Assembly (NCBI GenBank): GCA_014773175.1
Contig: VXCM01000140.1
Coordinates: forward strand, 1 to 64,000
Length of the DNA: 64,000 nt
Direction: 5' to 3'
From: Lucifuga dentata
Taxonomy: Eukaryota; Chordata; Actinopteri; Ophidiiformes; Bythitidae
The position numbers were made by a program, and so were the translations under genes. The notes below the pieces were generated by a model. It did no database searches. It saw only the letters and a list, made by a program, of their open reading frames with translations, and had not been told where the DNA came from. Below are positions 46,009 through 57,430 of the stretch, piece after piece. Positions within the stretch are counted from its first letter, which is position 1. Each line of letters starts with the position of its first letter.

Positions 46009-47112
46009 CTAATTGGCAGAGAGGCAGGTNTTTTTTTTTTTTCTTTTCTTTTCTTTCCTGAACCTCGTCGTGGCCCTCGGAGGAAAAGCCAGATAAGGAC
46101 TTTGTGATGAAACTTTTAGTGAATCTCGCTGCTCCAGTTCTGTCTTTGCCACGTCACAAAGCAATCTGCTCCACACACACACACACACGTGCACACACAC
46201 ACCGTCTGCTATATATTCTTATTAAGGTTGAGCTGGAGAGGTGAGTATGATGGTGTTTTTATTCATTTCTTTTCCCCATCTGACATCCGAGCAGATTTCA
46301 GCTGTATTTGCATTAATATTTTGACTCAGCTCTCTCTTTTCCTTCCTTATCTCTCCTTTTTTCCCACCTCCTCTCTTTTGTCTTCTTTTCTCATCTTTTC
46401 CCATGCATCTCTTTTAATCCTCACCCTTGTCTTATTTCACCACTCCGCAACTCAACTCACACAAATTAATTTTTCCTTCATTTTCCCCATCTTATCCCTC
46501 CTCTCCTCGCTTCTCTCCATCTTTCCTCCCTCCCTCCTCAGCTTTGCATGTGCTCTGATGGGGCTGATGGCCGTTTCGACAGGGCAGCATTGAGGTAAAA
46601 CGGTGTGACGGCAGAGTTTTGTTAAGCCGAGAACAAAGGCTGGGGGATGCCGGGCCAAGCCATTGTCCCGCACCGTACTGGCCTTGCCACAGTTTTGCAG
46701 GATTTAATGCTCTGTTTACCTCCAGCCAATCACCTCTAATATTCAAAGAGAGGTTCTTCTTTTTCGCTCACCTCTGGATAAATCAAGATGTATCCATGAA
46801 AAGGATTCAGACAGTTTATCCTCTACTCTTTTCTTGCCGTGTTGAGAAAAGAAATGACAGAAATTTCATAGTTGTGAGGAAAAAAGAGCTGCAGTTACGT
46901 CTTTTTTGTTGGAATTAGCAAGATTTTTGTTTCATTTTGTTAAAACTCGTCATTTACAACAAACACTTTTTTTTTAACGTCAGTTTCTTGTAAATTCTGC
47001 AAATCTGTGAAAAGTCGCTGAAAGTGCTTCTGGAAATTGGGATCAGCCTGGAAAGAGGGAGAAATAGTGAGTGAGAAAGATAGAGAGAAGAGACAGACAG
47101 ATATGGAGCGTG

Positions 47113-47166
47113 TGAGAGAGAGAGAGAGACACAGTCTGTTTGCGTGTGTGTGTGTGTGTGTGTGTC
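47113..47166. repeat. (GA)n and (GT)n compound microsatellite
   Basis: GA units at 47113-47129 and GT units at 47143-47166 separated by a short unique stretch. Confidence 0.9.
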
Positions 47167-48239
47167 TGGTCCGTTGGAGTTCCCCTGCCTGGTCTTTGGG
47201 CAAACTGAAAGCAGCGCTCAGTGGGATTAGAGAATGAGTGTTGCTGGGGGTGGGTGAAGGCGGAGGACAGGACAGAGGAGGATTCTGGGAGTTCTTTCTG
47301 CTCTGACTGGCCCTTTGCAGCGATCTCTAAAGGTTTTCTCCCACTACGTTCCTGTTTGAACACAATATATATCCCAAAAACCCTTACCAAGTGCTCGATG
47401 CTACATTTCTTTCACATTTTTAAGAGTCTCTTGACACTTTTAATCTCCCTCTGTGGTTTATTCAGCAGTATTTTAATCTTAGAAGGAGTTTTGGCAGTTA
47501 TACGCTGAGTTTTTCCAACATGTCAGCTTTGAAAAGTTTACACAATAAACCTAAAAGCATCATGAGTCTATTTACTTATTTTGGTAGCAGTGTGGGTTTT
47601 TCCACATTCCGTGTGGGTGAAATTTTTCAAATGGCTGCTCAGCGTCACCCACCACCTGACTTTTTACCTTTTATCTCACCAAATCAGTTGTGCATTTAAC
47701 AAACATGCGACACGAGGTTTCAGCGCCCATTGAATCTGCTTTTTTTTTTGCATGTTTACTGCAACAGTCACTCTGACATTAATATAAAAGAGAAGTTTGA
47801 GAGAACAAGGGGCAATAAACACAATGGAAGGCGCCGTCATCAAAGCCAGTGATATTTTCACGAGCGCATAAAGATTATGAGTCCATTCCAGTAGCACCCA
47901 TCTGTGCTTTCATTTGTGCCTATATGCTCAGTAGTTAAAGGGGCGACTGAGGAAAGAGAGGGAATGACTTTGATTTGGTTAAATAGTTTGTTAAGGTCAT
48001 AGGAGATAAGATGAGTCTCCGCCTCCCACGCTTCAGGAAGACTGTCACGAAGGTTGACAACAGTTGTTTTAGGGGAAAGAAAGCAAATAATCCACCGCCT
48101 GCCAAATCCTTCCACACTGCAGCAAAAACGCTTTGGTGATTACAGGGTTAACTAAATGAAACAATTTGTCAACACACTAACTCCGTCTATCCAAACCCTT
48201 TCTGCTGCTTTCCCCCCTTTTTTTTTTCTTAAACAAAAC

Positions 48240-48540
48240 AATTACAAAATTACAGTAGATAAAAATTGAACAGCGCCAGTATTTATGCAATCAACATAAC
48301 GAAGAAACAAAACAATTTAATGTGGAAAAATCATCATTCATCTGCATTATAATTGCTTCTCTTTCACATCTACGGGGATGGTTAATTAAAATTGTGATTA
48401 AATGCGCCTGCACTGCCTAAGATGTCTTCCCCCTAAACAGGTGCTACAGAATTTAAAAGTAAAGAGAAAAAGCTAATTAGCATTGGAAATTGAGAAATTG
48501 CCTGCAAGAATCGGTGTTAATTTCAGTCACTGATGAGGTA
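48240..48540. promoter_or_regulatory. Candidate intronic conserved element (inferred)
   Basis: AT-rich and repeat-poor, with GGTTAATTAAAATTGTGATT near 48380, AAGCTAATTAGCATTGG near 48469 and CATTATAATTGC near 48345. A good acceptor-like CTTCCCCCTAAACAG ends at 48440 but is followed by a poor donor (GTGCTA). Confidence 0.33.
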
Positions 48541-49441
48541 ATTTATAAAGGGGGAGCGCCGGGGAGACTGTGCAACATGAGAGATTGCAACACCAACTCC
48601 CCCTCCACCCCCGACTCCCCCACATCCCTGCTTTCCCAGCATGCAGGTGAAGCTGTTTGCAAAACATTGAAGCTGTTTGGTATTCTGTCTTCGTTAGGAT
48701 TGATTTCAAAGTTCATCTGTGCCCCCACAACTGCTAGAATACAGACTAAATAACAACATATAAGGGTATTAAACACCCCTCCCACCCTAAACACACACCC
48801 TTCTCTCCAGAAAAGCCCAGCTGAGGAATAAGGAAATGCATGGAAGCCATTAGGAAGCGGAGGTTTATCCAGGTGTAAAAACAAGAGCGTCTTCGTACGA
48901 TTCTGTCACATGCATCTTTTGTTGCTGTTGGAGAAAAGCCACACATTTGTAACAAAAAAAAAGGACTAATTTTCTTATTGCCACCCTTGTAGGTTTCATT
49001 GTAGCAGATCTCAGGGTCGTGCGGCTCGTTTAACTCACAAACGCTGGTGTAAACCTTCGATTTGAGTTAAGGAAAACAACATCAAAATTGTGGTGGTGTG
49101 GTTTTTTTCCTATTGGACTGTGATTGGAGTGGAAACCGTCGGTCAGGATGTTGGCTGGCATCCTCTCCGGAGCCGCTCAGAGTTTCCAGAAACTTCACAG
49201 ATACTGCTGATCTGTAGCTCTCATGTATGTTCCTTAGTAATTACCTGTCATTGTCCATCATTATAGCCGGCCTTGGAGAAATGTCAGGCCTGGAACAACA
49301 TGGAGGCAAACTGTTCCATCATGTTCTCAACTTGGCTTGAACGAGCCAATCTGTCTCAAAATACAGTTTTTGACTGAAATGCATCAAAGTTTGTGGAAGA
49401 TTCAACACCCTCGTTCTATACGGTGCCATTGCGTCTGTGAT

Positions 49442-50027
49442 TTAAAGGACCATACCGGCCATTTTGCATGTTTGAGCCTAATATATTCAGTTTTCATACA
49501 TGTTATGTTACTGACAATCATTTCCCAAAGGATAAAACCGTATTTCAGCTTTCCTGATATTTTGCTAAATCTCTTAATCTTTCAAAATCAAATATTCAAG
49601 TGATACACCCACCTTAAAAATCCATGTTTCTCCTGCTAATAGTTACACAGCCTTATGAAGTCACGGTCCTTTAAATTTTTCCATAAACGCAGGTCTTCTT
49701 TTGGGACTATATTCCCCGGTGGAGGCATACATTCACTCCACGCTTTTTATTGAGCTTAAACACTAAAATTACATAACTTCTAAAAAAACCTGAATACACG
49801 TCTTGTTGGTGATGATGGATTACCTATCCCAAGAACGTTTACAGTATCAACAAGTTGATTTTAATAGCAGAATGAACTGAAACCAATGGAGGTCTGGAAG
49901 GTAGGAAAAACATTTTTAATTCACCGTTCCAGTAGTATGCGTTGGGAAATGATTTTCAGTAACATAACATGTATGAAAACTGAATACATTAGACTCAAAC
50001 ATGCAAAATGGTGGTATGGTCCTTTAA
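49442..50027 (-). mobile_element. TTAA-flanked MITE, copy G (most complete)
   Basis: A 586-bp copy with TTAA at 49442-49445 and 50024-50027 and terminal inverted repeats of about 85 bp (49442 to about 49527 against about 49942 to 50027), differing at only a handful of positions. It faces the same way as copy C. Being inside the zeb2 intron, its two arms would be transcribed and could fold into a long hairpin. It is the best reference copy of the family. Confidence 0.88.
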
Positions 50028-50090
50028 TGGTTATACTCAGGTAGAGTGTACAGTGGCCTGCAGGGACAAACTCTAAGAACAGGCCAAGGT

Positions 50091-50122
50091 AAATAATAAT
50101 AATAATAATAATAATAATAATT
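50091..50122. repeat. (AAT)n microsatellite
   Basis: About ten AAT units, 63 bp after MITE copy G. Confidence 0.95.
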
Positions 50123-51356
50123 TAGGTAGCTTTTTGCTTTTTTNTTTTTTTTTTTTTTTTAGCTTTTCGTAGAATAAAGTTGAGGTGACGCCCGCAGCCA
50201 AACTTTTCAGAGAAGCTTGCCTTGGTTGGCGTTCAGGCCTGTGTTGGAGGGCTGGTGAGGTCATTAGGCCTCCACGGTGGTGGAGCCGCGGAAGCATCAG
50301 CCTCCACAAGGTTAGAAAGAAAAAAAGCAAAACAGGGAGGCCAATTTGCTGAGACATACTCTGTCGACCTTTCATCATAACTGGAGCCTTTTTCTTTTAG
50401 ATTAAGTCCAGTGAGCAGAACCCGCCGGCCTGTCAGCCCCTTAAGCCCAGACATCCCCTCCTCCTCTTCACTTTTTAACAATCGGCTTTCTCACTCGGCC
50501 TCAAAGCTCCCCCAACTTTGTACAGCTGCTATGAGACAAATCATGTATTTTACACCCACCATCACCCCCTCCTCCTCCTCCTCTTCGCTTCCCTTACCCC
50601 TTTACGTTTGACATACAAGCTGCTTGTTGCAATGTGGCATTTATTGGAGTTTTTCATCCCAAGGCTCATGGTGTCTTGCTTTCTCTTTCCATGTCAAACA
50701 TCGTTTACATGCACCAGTTTATCTTTAAAGCTTCTCGCGGTGCAGCAGCTGGAGGTTTTTTTGTTGGTTGGTTGGTTTTGGGAGGGGGAGTCATTCAAAT
50801 ACAGCCCCCTTCCACCTCCTGTCTTCTCCCCAGACTCCCCCTCTCTCCTCCACCTCCCTAAAAAGGTACTACAGGTAAAAAAAAAAAAAAGAAAGAAAAT
50901 AAGGTTGGCTTTGACAATAAGCGCAATGACGCATTGTAGTCCTTTGACATGCTGCGACTCTACTGTACTCAACAGGAATTTACTAGACACAGTCTGAGGA
51001 ACAAGTAAATGGCTTAAAAACGGCGCCGAGCGAAGTGTATCGCCCCAAAGTGCAGCGAACATGCGGAAATTTCATTTTTGTTTAAACTCTTTCATGCACA
51101 CAAATCATCCTTCACCTCTCTCTACAGCATAGCCCCTTCATTATTATTTTATTTTAAGATTTTTTTTTCTACCCTTTGTCCGCCCCCCCCTCCCGTCGCT
51201 GAACGGGTCAGGCGGTAAGTGACAAGGTATTTCGTCGTTTTGTGAACCTTTGCCAGACTGATTGTTCAGTGCAAGTGTAGTGTAACTGAGCTGCTTGTAG
51301 CTCGCCGGAGTGTGGAAAATAAGATCGAGGACTGATTTTTTTTCACCTCCTCCCTC

Positions 51357-51359
<3 letters not shown>

Positions 51360-51395
<36 letters not shown>
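51360..51395. repeat. (TC)n microsatellite
   Basis: About 18 uninterrupted TC units. Confidence 0.95.
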
Positions 51396-51400
<5 letters not shown>

Positions 51401-51679
51401 TACAACAATGGGAGATAGTAAAATAGATATGTAGTGGCTCGCTGAGAGCTCCCGTGCGCCGGTGTTGCTGTCGCTCTTCATACATTTCCGTTCCACCTGA
51501 CAGCCTACTGTATTGCTCAAACATTTACACTCGAGCTGCTTTGACCCGTGACCACTTGTAGTTGCCTATTATGCTATTACCGCCCAAACGCCAGCCATTC
51601 CGACTCCTCTATTTTCCCCTTTCACCCAGGTTATGCGAGAGAGGCCCTGCTATCTCTGTTACCGTCAGGCTTAGAAACT

Positions 51680-51810
51680 CCTTAAGTTGTTTCTGCACCA
51701 ATGACAAATTCCTGCACATTGTTTTTTTTTTTTCCTTCTGCCCANCCTTAAGTTGTTTCTGCACCAATGACAAATTCCTGCACATTGTTTTTTTTTTTTC
51801 CTTCTGCCCA
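51680..51810. repeat. 65-bp exact direct duplication around a single N (assembly join)
   Basis: Bases 51680-51744 recur at 51746-51810 with N at 51745; the unit contains a T13 run. Confidence 0.85.
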
Positions 51811-52662
51811 TTTTAAGAACTCTACTAAATCACAAATAAACAACGATCAGTAAATTGGACATTCGGAGGCAAAAGAGGTAATTTTCTTACAACTTTTTTT
51901 TTGTCAAAAACTTTGCTAAAACAGAGCCACTAAACAGTTATTTGTCTTTGAGCAGATGGAGGAAAACCTCTTGTGTGTAGTACTGCTAAGCCTGAATCGT
52001 TTATTGCTTATAGCATACTTAAGAGATGTGGGAGTATTTGTCAAAGAAAATCATAGCTTGTTAATGTCCCTCTTTGGGTTCTTTTGCTAGAGGTAAAGAG
52101 GATTCACAATATTGTAATTTTTCTACTGGAACTGACATGTTTTATATGTTTAGAGAGCTTTTATGAAGCATACGTGTACGTGTAATCATGAATATGGAGG
52201 GTGTACGTAGAGGTAAAAAGGATTTCAACAACTTCAAAACAAGAAGAGATAGAAATAGAGGAAAACCCTCCCTAAAATCCCCCAGGGAGATACTCGTACC
52301 ATGACACCAGAGGGAGAAAACAATCACTAATATTAGGAGAGAGGAGGGAACAAAGACACACACACTCATACACACAAACAAAAAAACCTCGAGTTTGTTT
52401 ATGTGCACATAATGTGACTGTGCACCCGGTGAAGCGCCACAAATGGGAGAAGTATGCGTGGGTTTCTCAGGTAACAGGATTACGTGGGCACATAATTGAT
52501 CCATTTGGGGGAAAAATGACAGGGCTCTAAAGAGGCCTCGGCTTTGGAAATGGAGTTTATGAAACAGGCATTCGTAAATTCAAAGGAATCAATATGTCAA
52601 TTTTATTACATTTCCGGGCCAGATGGGCATTAAAGGTGAAGCACATCCCTCTGTTTTTCAAC

Positions 52663-52694
<32 letters not shown>

Positions 52695-52714
52695 GTGTGT
52701 GTGTGTTCTGTCAN

Positions 52715-52762
<48 letters not shown>

Positions 52763-52781
52763 GTGTGTGTGTGTTCTGTCA
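52663..52781. repeat. (CT)n-(GT)n microsatellite duplicated around a single N
   Basis: A CT run, TGTCTC and GTGTGTGTGTTCTGTCA at 52663-52713 recur at 52715-52781 with a longer CT run. N is at 52714. This is an assembly join in a repeat, so true CT length is uncertain. Confidence 0.85.
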
Positions 52782-53159
52782 TTTCATTCTCAGTCTCTCT
52801 GCTGCTATCTTCCTCTCTCTCCTCCTTCTTCTCTCTCACTATTATTCCCTCTTTTCTCTTTTACTCTCTACATATGTATGCATGACAAAGGTCTCTCTCT
52901 CTCTCTCTCTCACGTGTGCGTGTGTATGTGTGTGTGTGGTTGGGGGGGTTCTCTGAGGTATCAAATATCCCTGGCTAAGCAAATGCATCAGCTGAAATAT
53001 GTTTGTCAATGCAGCTGTTGACTCAACACTATTATTCTTAAGAAGAAGCCATTTAGAAAAAGCGGCGAGCACAGTAAACCGCTTCAAAGATCTTCCAATA
53101 GTCACGCATTTAAAAGGCAAAAATGGAGAGAAAGAGAGAGAGAGAGTGTGTGTGTGGTG

Positions 53160-53300
53160 GGGGGGCAGATTAAGCATTCTGCATTTCCCTCGCTAAAATA
53201 TTCACGTTTCATTTAAATACAACGGCATCCCAGGCAAGATTTAATTACCATCCAGAGCTATAATGCAAATGAATAATGCAGCAAAGACTGATGCAAACGG
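53160..53300. promoter_or_regulatory. Candidate intronic enhancer with POU octamer (inferred)
   Basis: TTTAATTACCATCC is followed by ATGCAAAT at 53263-53270 and GAATAATGCAG in a repeat-poor stretch. A POU-homeodomain pair of this sort is frequent in neural enhancers. Conservation is untested. Confidence 0.35.
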
Positions 53301-53395
53301 ATAGAAATATAAGACTGTGGATGCATTGTAGGGAAGAATTGAGGAAAAAGGGAAAAAAAAATAAGAGTCAAATCTCATTACGCTTATTTCACGTG

Positions 53396-53485
53396 ATGAT
53401 GGGAGGATGGAAGAAAGGAAGAGGAGATGGACAGGGAGGAGAGAAAAGGAGGAGGAAGGAAAAGGGAGTTAGGGAGGGAGACGGC
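53396..53485 (+). repeat. Polypurine tract in intron
   Basis: Almost pure A/G on the + strand with GGAGGAAGG-type words. Confidence 0.7.
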
Positions 53486-54707
53486 GGCGTGATTATGAGG
53501 CCCGGCTTCCTCTGTGTTTGCCAGGATTTTCCTCCTGCTCTTCCAGTAGTTCATTTTTGGAGTAAGTAAATAATAAGAAGTTGGTGATGCTTGCATTTTT
53601 AATTCCGCCCCCCTCCCCCCTGCACATTTTTTTGTTCAGTTCACTGACTGACATCTGCTATCAATGCTAAGCAGGTGTTCCCGTGCAAACAGACGTGCCC
53701 CTGTTTGTGTTTCGCCATCCCCGCCACCGTGCACCCAAATGAGCAACGTGATTAAGAATCCTGTAAATTTTTGAAAGGAAACGGATGGCTGCCCGGCTAG
53801 AACGTAATTACACCACCGCCGACATCCGCAGCTCACCGCTGCAGCAGCCAGAGCCAAAGCAACAGCAGAGAATTAATAATATATAATGGCATCTTTCCTT
53901 GTAATTCATAAATGAAATAAAATGAAGGAGTAACCGCTGATAAGTTTTTTCTTTCTTTTTTTTCCCTCTCTCTCTCTCTCTCTCTCTGGGGATGGGGTGG
54001 TAGTGGTAATTTTCAGAAATTGAGTCGAGACGATCATCTTCCGTGATGCGTTAACTCAGCTCAGGGTGTGTGTGAAGACTGATTTCGTCCTTTTTTTTTC
54101 TTTCTTAGTTTCTGCTGGTTCTTTTTAGCTCATTTATTTACTAAATGAGGCCTCTGCATATGTTCCCTTTCTCTTCCCTCCCTCCCTGTTTTATCATTAT
54201 CCTCTTTCACTTTGCTGTATGATCATACATGACTTTGCAACGGACAATTAGTTCTGACATCTCCAGTGGCAGCGAACTTCCTTCCCTTGAACTTCAAAGG
54301 TAGTTCAGCACATTATGTTTGAAGTTTTTTTTTTGCAGTTTTTGTGTTTGGGAGGATGTAGGATTTTTCTCTGTGCTGGGACATTTTCAAATAATCCACA
54401 AAATAAAGGCGAGAAGGTGGTACATTTCATCAAATACTGATCAAGAAATAAAAATATCGAAACACAGCTGAGAGCAGGAATGAATGCAGGAGTTTAAAAT
54501 ATAAATCAGGTGGTGTCATATGAAACAAGGCTAATTTCACCTCCACAGTATGACTTTTTGGATTTACCAGAGCCTTGTAACACACTTTTCACCCATTTCC
54601 TATCCATTTCTCATCCGTGTCACAGTTCAGATACCTTGGTTACCACTTCCTCCCACGGCAGCTATCGATAGTAGCTGAGGGACGTTGTTTGGACAGTGAA
54701 AGGTGCA

Positions 54708-54838
54708 CCTCCCTGTAAACGCCGGCTTGCAAAGGGAGGTGACACTCCTCTCCTGTCCTCTCTAATCAGAGCNCCTCCCTGTAAACGCCGGCTTGCAAAG
54801 GGAGGTGACACTCCTCTCCTGTCCTCTCTAATCAGAGC
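54708..54838. repeat. 65-bp exact direct duplication around a single N (assembly join)
   Basis: Bases 54708-54772 recur at 54774-54838 with N at 54773. Confidence 0.85.
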
Positions 54839-55301
54839 CAGAGATGGTTGCATCCTCCCTTTCGGATACACGATAATTACCCTTCTCTGTGAACGCTCGG
54901 GCTTCACTTAGAGACGGGGAGGGACAGACGCTGACAATTATATTAGGGATGTGTGTGTGTTTGTGTGTGTGTGAATCCCTGCCTTGTAGCTACCTTTCCC
55001 CTTGCCGCTGCTGAAAGTTAGTCCGAGCTCATGATGTGAAATAATAAGGTGTAGTTATGCTTGCGGCTCTAGCAGGACAAACGTTGTTGTTGTCTGTTTA
55101 GCATAAAGAATTGCTTTATGATTTGTGTTAGAAAAGAGTAATATTCTCTCTGGGAGATGTGCTAAAGGTGTGAAATGTCCAGGTACATGTATTCATCCCA
55201 CAAAGTACAGATATCAGCCTGTTAAGAACTCCATTAACTTCTTACATTTTGCGCTAGAAAGCATTCGTCTCTATCTTTGTCGGGTTTTTTTTGTGAGTTG
55301 G

Positions 55302-55740
55302 TATAGCATAGCATAGCATAGCATAGTATAGTATAGCATAGCATAGCATAGCATAGTATAGAATTGTAGTCTTAGATTGGATACAATGTAATATAGTTGA
55401 CTGTAGTACCCTACATAATGGTATAGTACCATAGTGTAGTATAGCAACATAAAGTACACTACACTATAATGTAGTTCAGTATATTCTGGCATACAGTTTA
55501 TAGTATATATTATTATATAATACCCATATATAGTTTTTAATTTAGTAATATGGACTAGTATTATTGTAGTAGAGTATTCTATAGTAGCCAGTACTGTTGT
55601 ACAGTAGTCTGTAGTAACCAGGAGTGTCATATCCTGTGTTTATAAGAAGTATTGTAGTATTAAAATAACGATCCGTAGTATAGTGTAGTAGCCTTTCTTT
55701 GCCGTGTGTAGTAACGAGTAAATAATAGTAAATAATACTG
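55302..55740. repeat. ATAGC/ATAGT pentamer array grading into a TAG-rich degenerate satellite
   Basis: 55302-55371 is a pentamer repeat (ATAGC with ATAGT variants, about 13 units). For a further 370 bases TAGTA, GTAGT and TATAG words dominate without strict periodicity. TAG on the + strand reads CTA on the minus strand, so the complement stays open for 119 codons (55271-55630) rich in Tyr, Leu and Ile. That frame is a composition artefact, not a gene. Confidence 0.85.
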
Positions 55741-56635
55741 TCTGATGAGGATATTTAAGAAGTGTTAGGCGTGTCTTTCTGTCCTGCCTGTCTCACTGTC
55801 TGGTGTGTACACAATGTTTTCTGCTGGGAGATGATTTATTCGGCACGCAGGGTCACCGTGGGCTGGGGGGGGNAAGGGGGCGATTGTGTCTGGTGCCAGT
55901 CAGTCGTAATTAAGAGCAGGATTGGGGGCGGATGCACAGATACACACCGAGCCTCACATGCACATATACCACACACACAAAGGGACACCGATAGACCTCG
56001 AGACATAAAATCACATAAATACACACGTGCACGGGGACACGCACGCACACACACACACACACACACACTTAAGCCAGGGCCTCCATACAGAGCAGCTCAC
56101 CTGAAAATAATCGCTGCGAGGGGCAGCAGGGGATGCAAATGAGGCCGGAGGTTAGCGTGGGAAAAGTGGAGCAGTGCAGCCTGGGACTAGGTGATCCTCC
56201 GGGCAGGGGGCCGGCCTCAGGAGGGGCCTTTGTTTCCAGCCTCCGTTTTAAAAATACCCAGCATGCACCTCCTCCTCCTCCCCCACTCCTCTATCACCTC
56301 CCTGGCCCTCCCAGTTCGGGCCCAAGCGATAGAGAAAAGCAGTGATATATGGTTTGTTTAACAAAAGGAGAGGTGTGTGTGTGTGTGAGTGTGTGTGTGT
56401 TGATTTGACTCTGAAGTGACAGATTTGTAATTTTAAGACTGATAAAGGTGTTTTTTTATGGCAAAACTGCTGACACATGATATTTTTGTGCCAATACTCC
56501 ATATATTTATTCTTATTTTTGGAGTTTTCATCATGTCAGGGTGCAAAACTTAGCTTAGCTTGTAAATCCATGTTCGTTTATTAATCAGTTTACCTTTTCT
56601 CTTTCTGTTTTGGGTGCTGATGTGTGTCTGACCGT

Positions 56636-56658
56636 GTCTTCTCTTCAAACAGGTAAGC
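56636..56658 (+). promoter_or_regulatory. zeb2: Candidate recursive splice site (zero-length exon)
   Basis: CTTCTCTTCAAACAG ends at 56652 and is followed directly by GTAAGC. A pyrimidine-rich acceptor touching a near-consensus donor is the signature of recursive splicing in long introns. It lies about 22 kb into the zeb2 intron on the coding strand. In vertebrates such sites usually need a downstream donor defining a transient exon; CAT|GTAAGA at 56890 is a possible one (237-base exon). No RNA evidence is available. Confidence 0.45.
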
Positions 56659-57229
56659 ACTTTAATATTCATGTATGCTGCAACATGTAACATACATGCA
56701 CCAATCACCGTAAAAACCCATAATTCACACAATACACGTGGATGGCGGCGTATGTTCAAACCCGGCCATCTAGCCCGCGACTCAGTTAATTCCTATAAGC
56801 TATAACAAAGAGGAAAATATTACTTTGTGAACAGCACGTTCTCATAAATATTCAAAGAGCTGAATATGAGTGGAGCCGTTAAAACCCATGTAAGAGGAAA
56901 AAAAAAAAAAAAACNAAAAAAAAAAAAAAAACGGAGGCTCTCCAAACAAGATGCTCAGCGGTGGTGTAAGTGTGTGGTGGCTTGCAACCTGTTTGACAGT
57001 GGATGGCGTTCCAACCGTCCTCCAGACGCCAGGCCGCTGTAATACCTTTCCCTCTTAATTATTATTTATTGGCACTACCTCTGGCTCTCCTCGCCTCTCA
57101 TCTCTTCGTGCCTCCTCTGTCCCCCTTTATCGCCGTTCTAAATAATTTCTACAAATGAGGAGGTTTTCTCTGCCTCAAGCGCACACGCCTGCACGCGACG
57201 CACACGGCGCTCAGCTTTCACTCATCAAA

Positions 57230-57430
57230 GTTTAATCGAAACCCCGTGTTTTAGTTTTTTCGAATAAAGCACACTTAAAAAATTTAGATGCAAATTATTT
57301 TGCATTATTCATGCATTCTCCTAGTCCTTGTAGATTTAAACATTTCCGAGGCCACCTTGATTCAAGTAATTACCTAGGCCTCGACTGGCTCCGTCATGAA
57401 TAAGGTATTTCCTACAAGCAGAGCACGCGC
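57230..57430. promoter_or_regulatory. Candidate intronic enhancer with POU octamer (inferred)
   Basis: ATGCAAAT at 57288-57295 continues into TATTTTGCATTATTCATGC. A TCF/LEF-type ATCAAAG lies near 57225 and AAGTAATTACC near 57364. The stretch has no simple repeats and looks like an ancient element, but alignment is needed. Confidence 0.38.

Noticed and set aside
48426..48652. Other acceptor-donor fusions (CCTAAACAG|GTGCTA at 48440; CAGCATGCAG|GTGAAG near 48651)
   Set aside because: Acceptor acceptable but donors are weaker than GTAAGC, so they rank well below the 56652 site.
55271..55630. Tyr-rich 119-residue antisense frame
   Set aside because: Consequence of TAG/TA-rich satellite composition, with no protein similarity.
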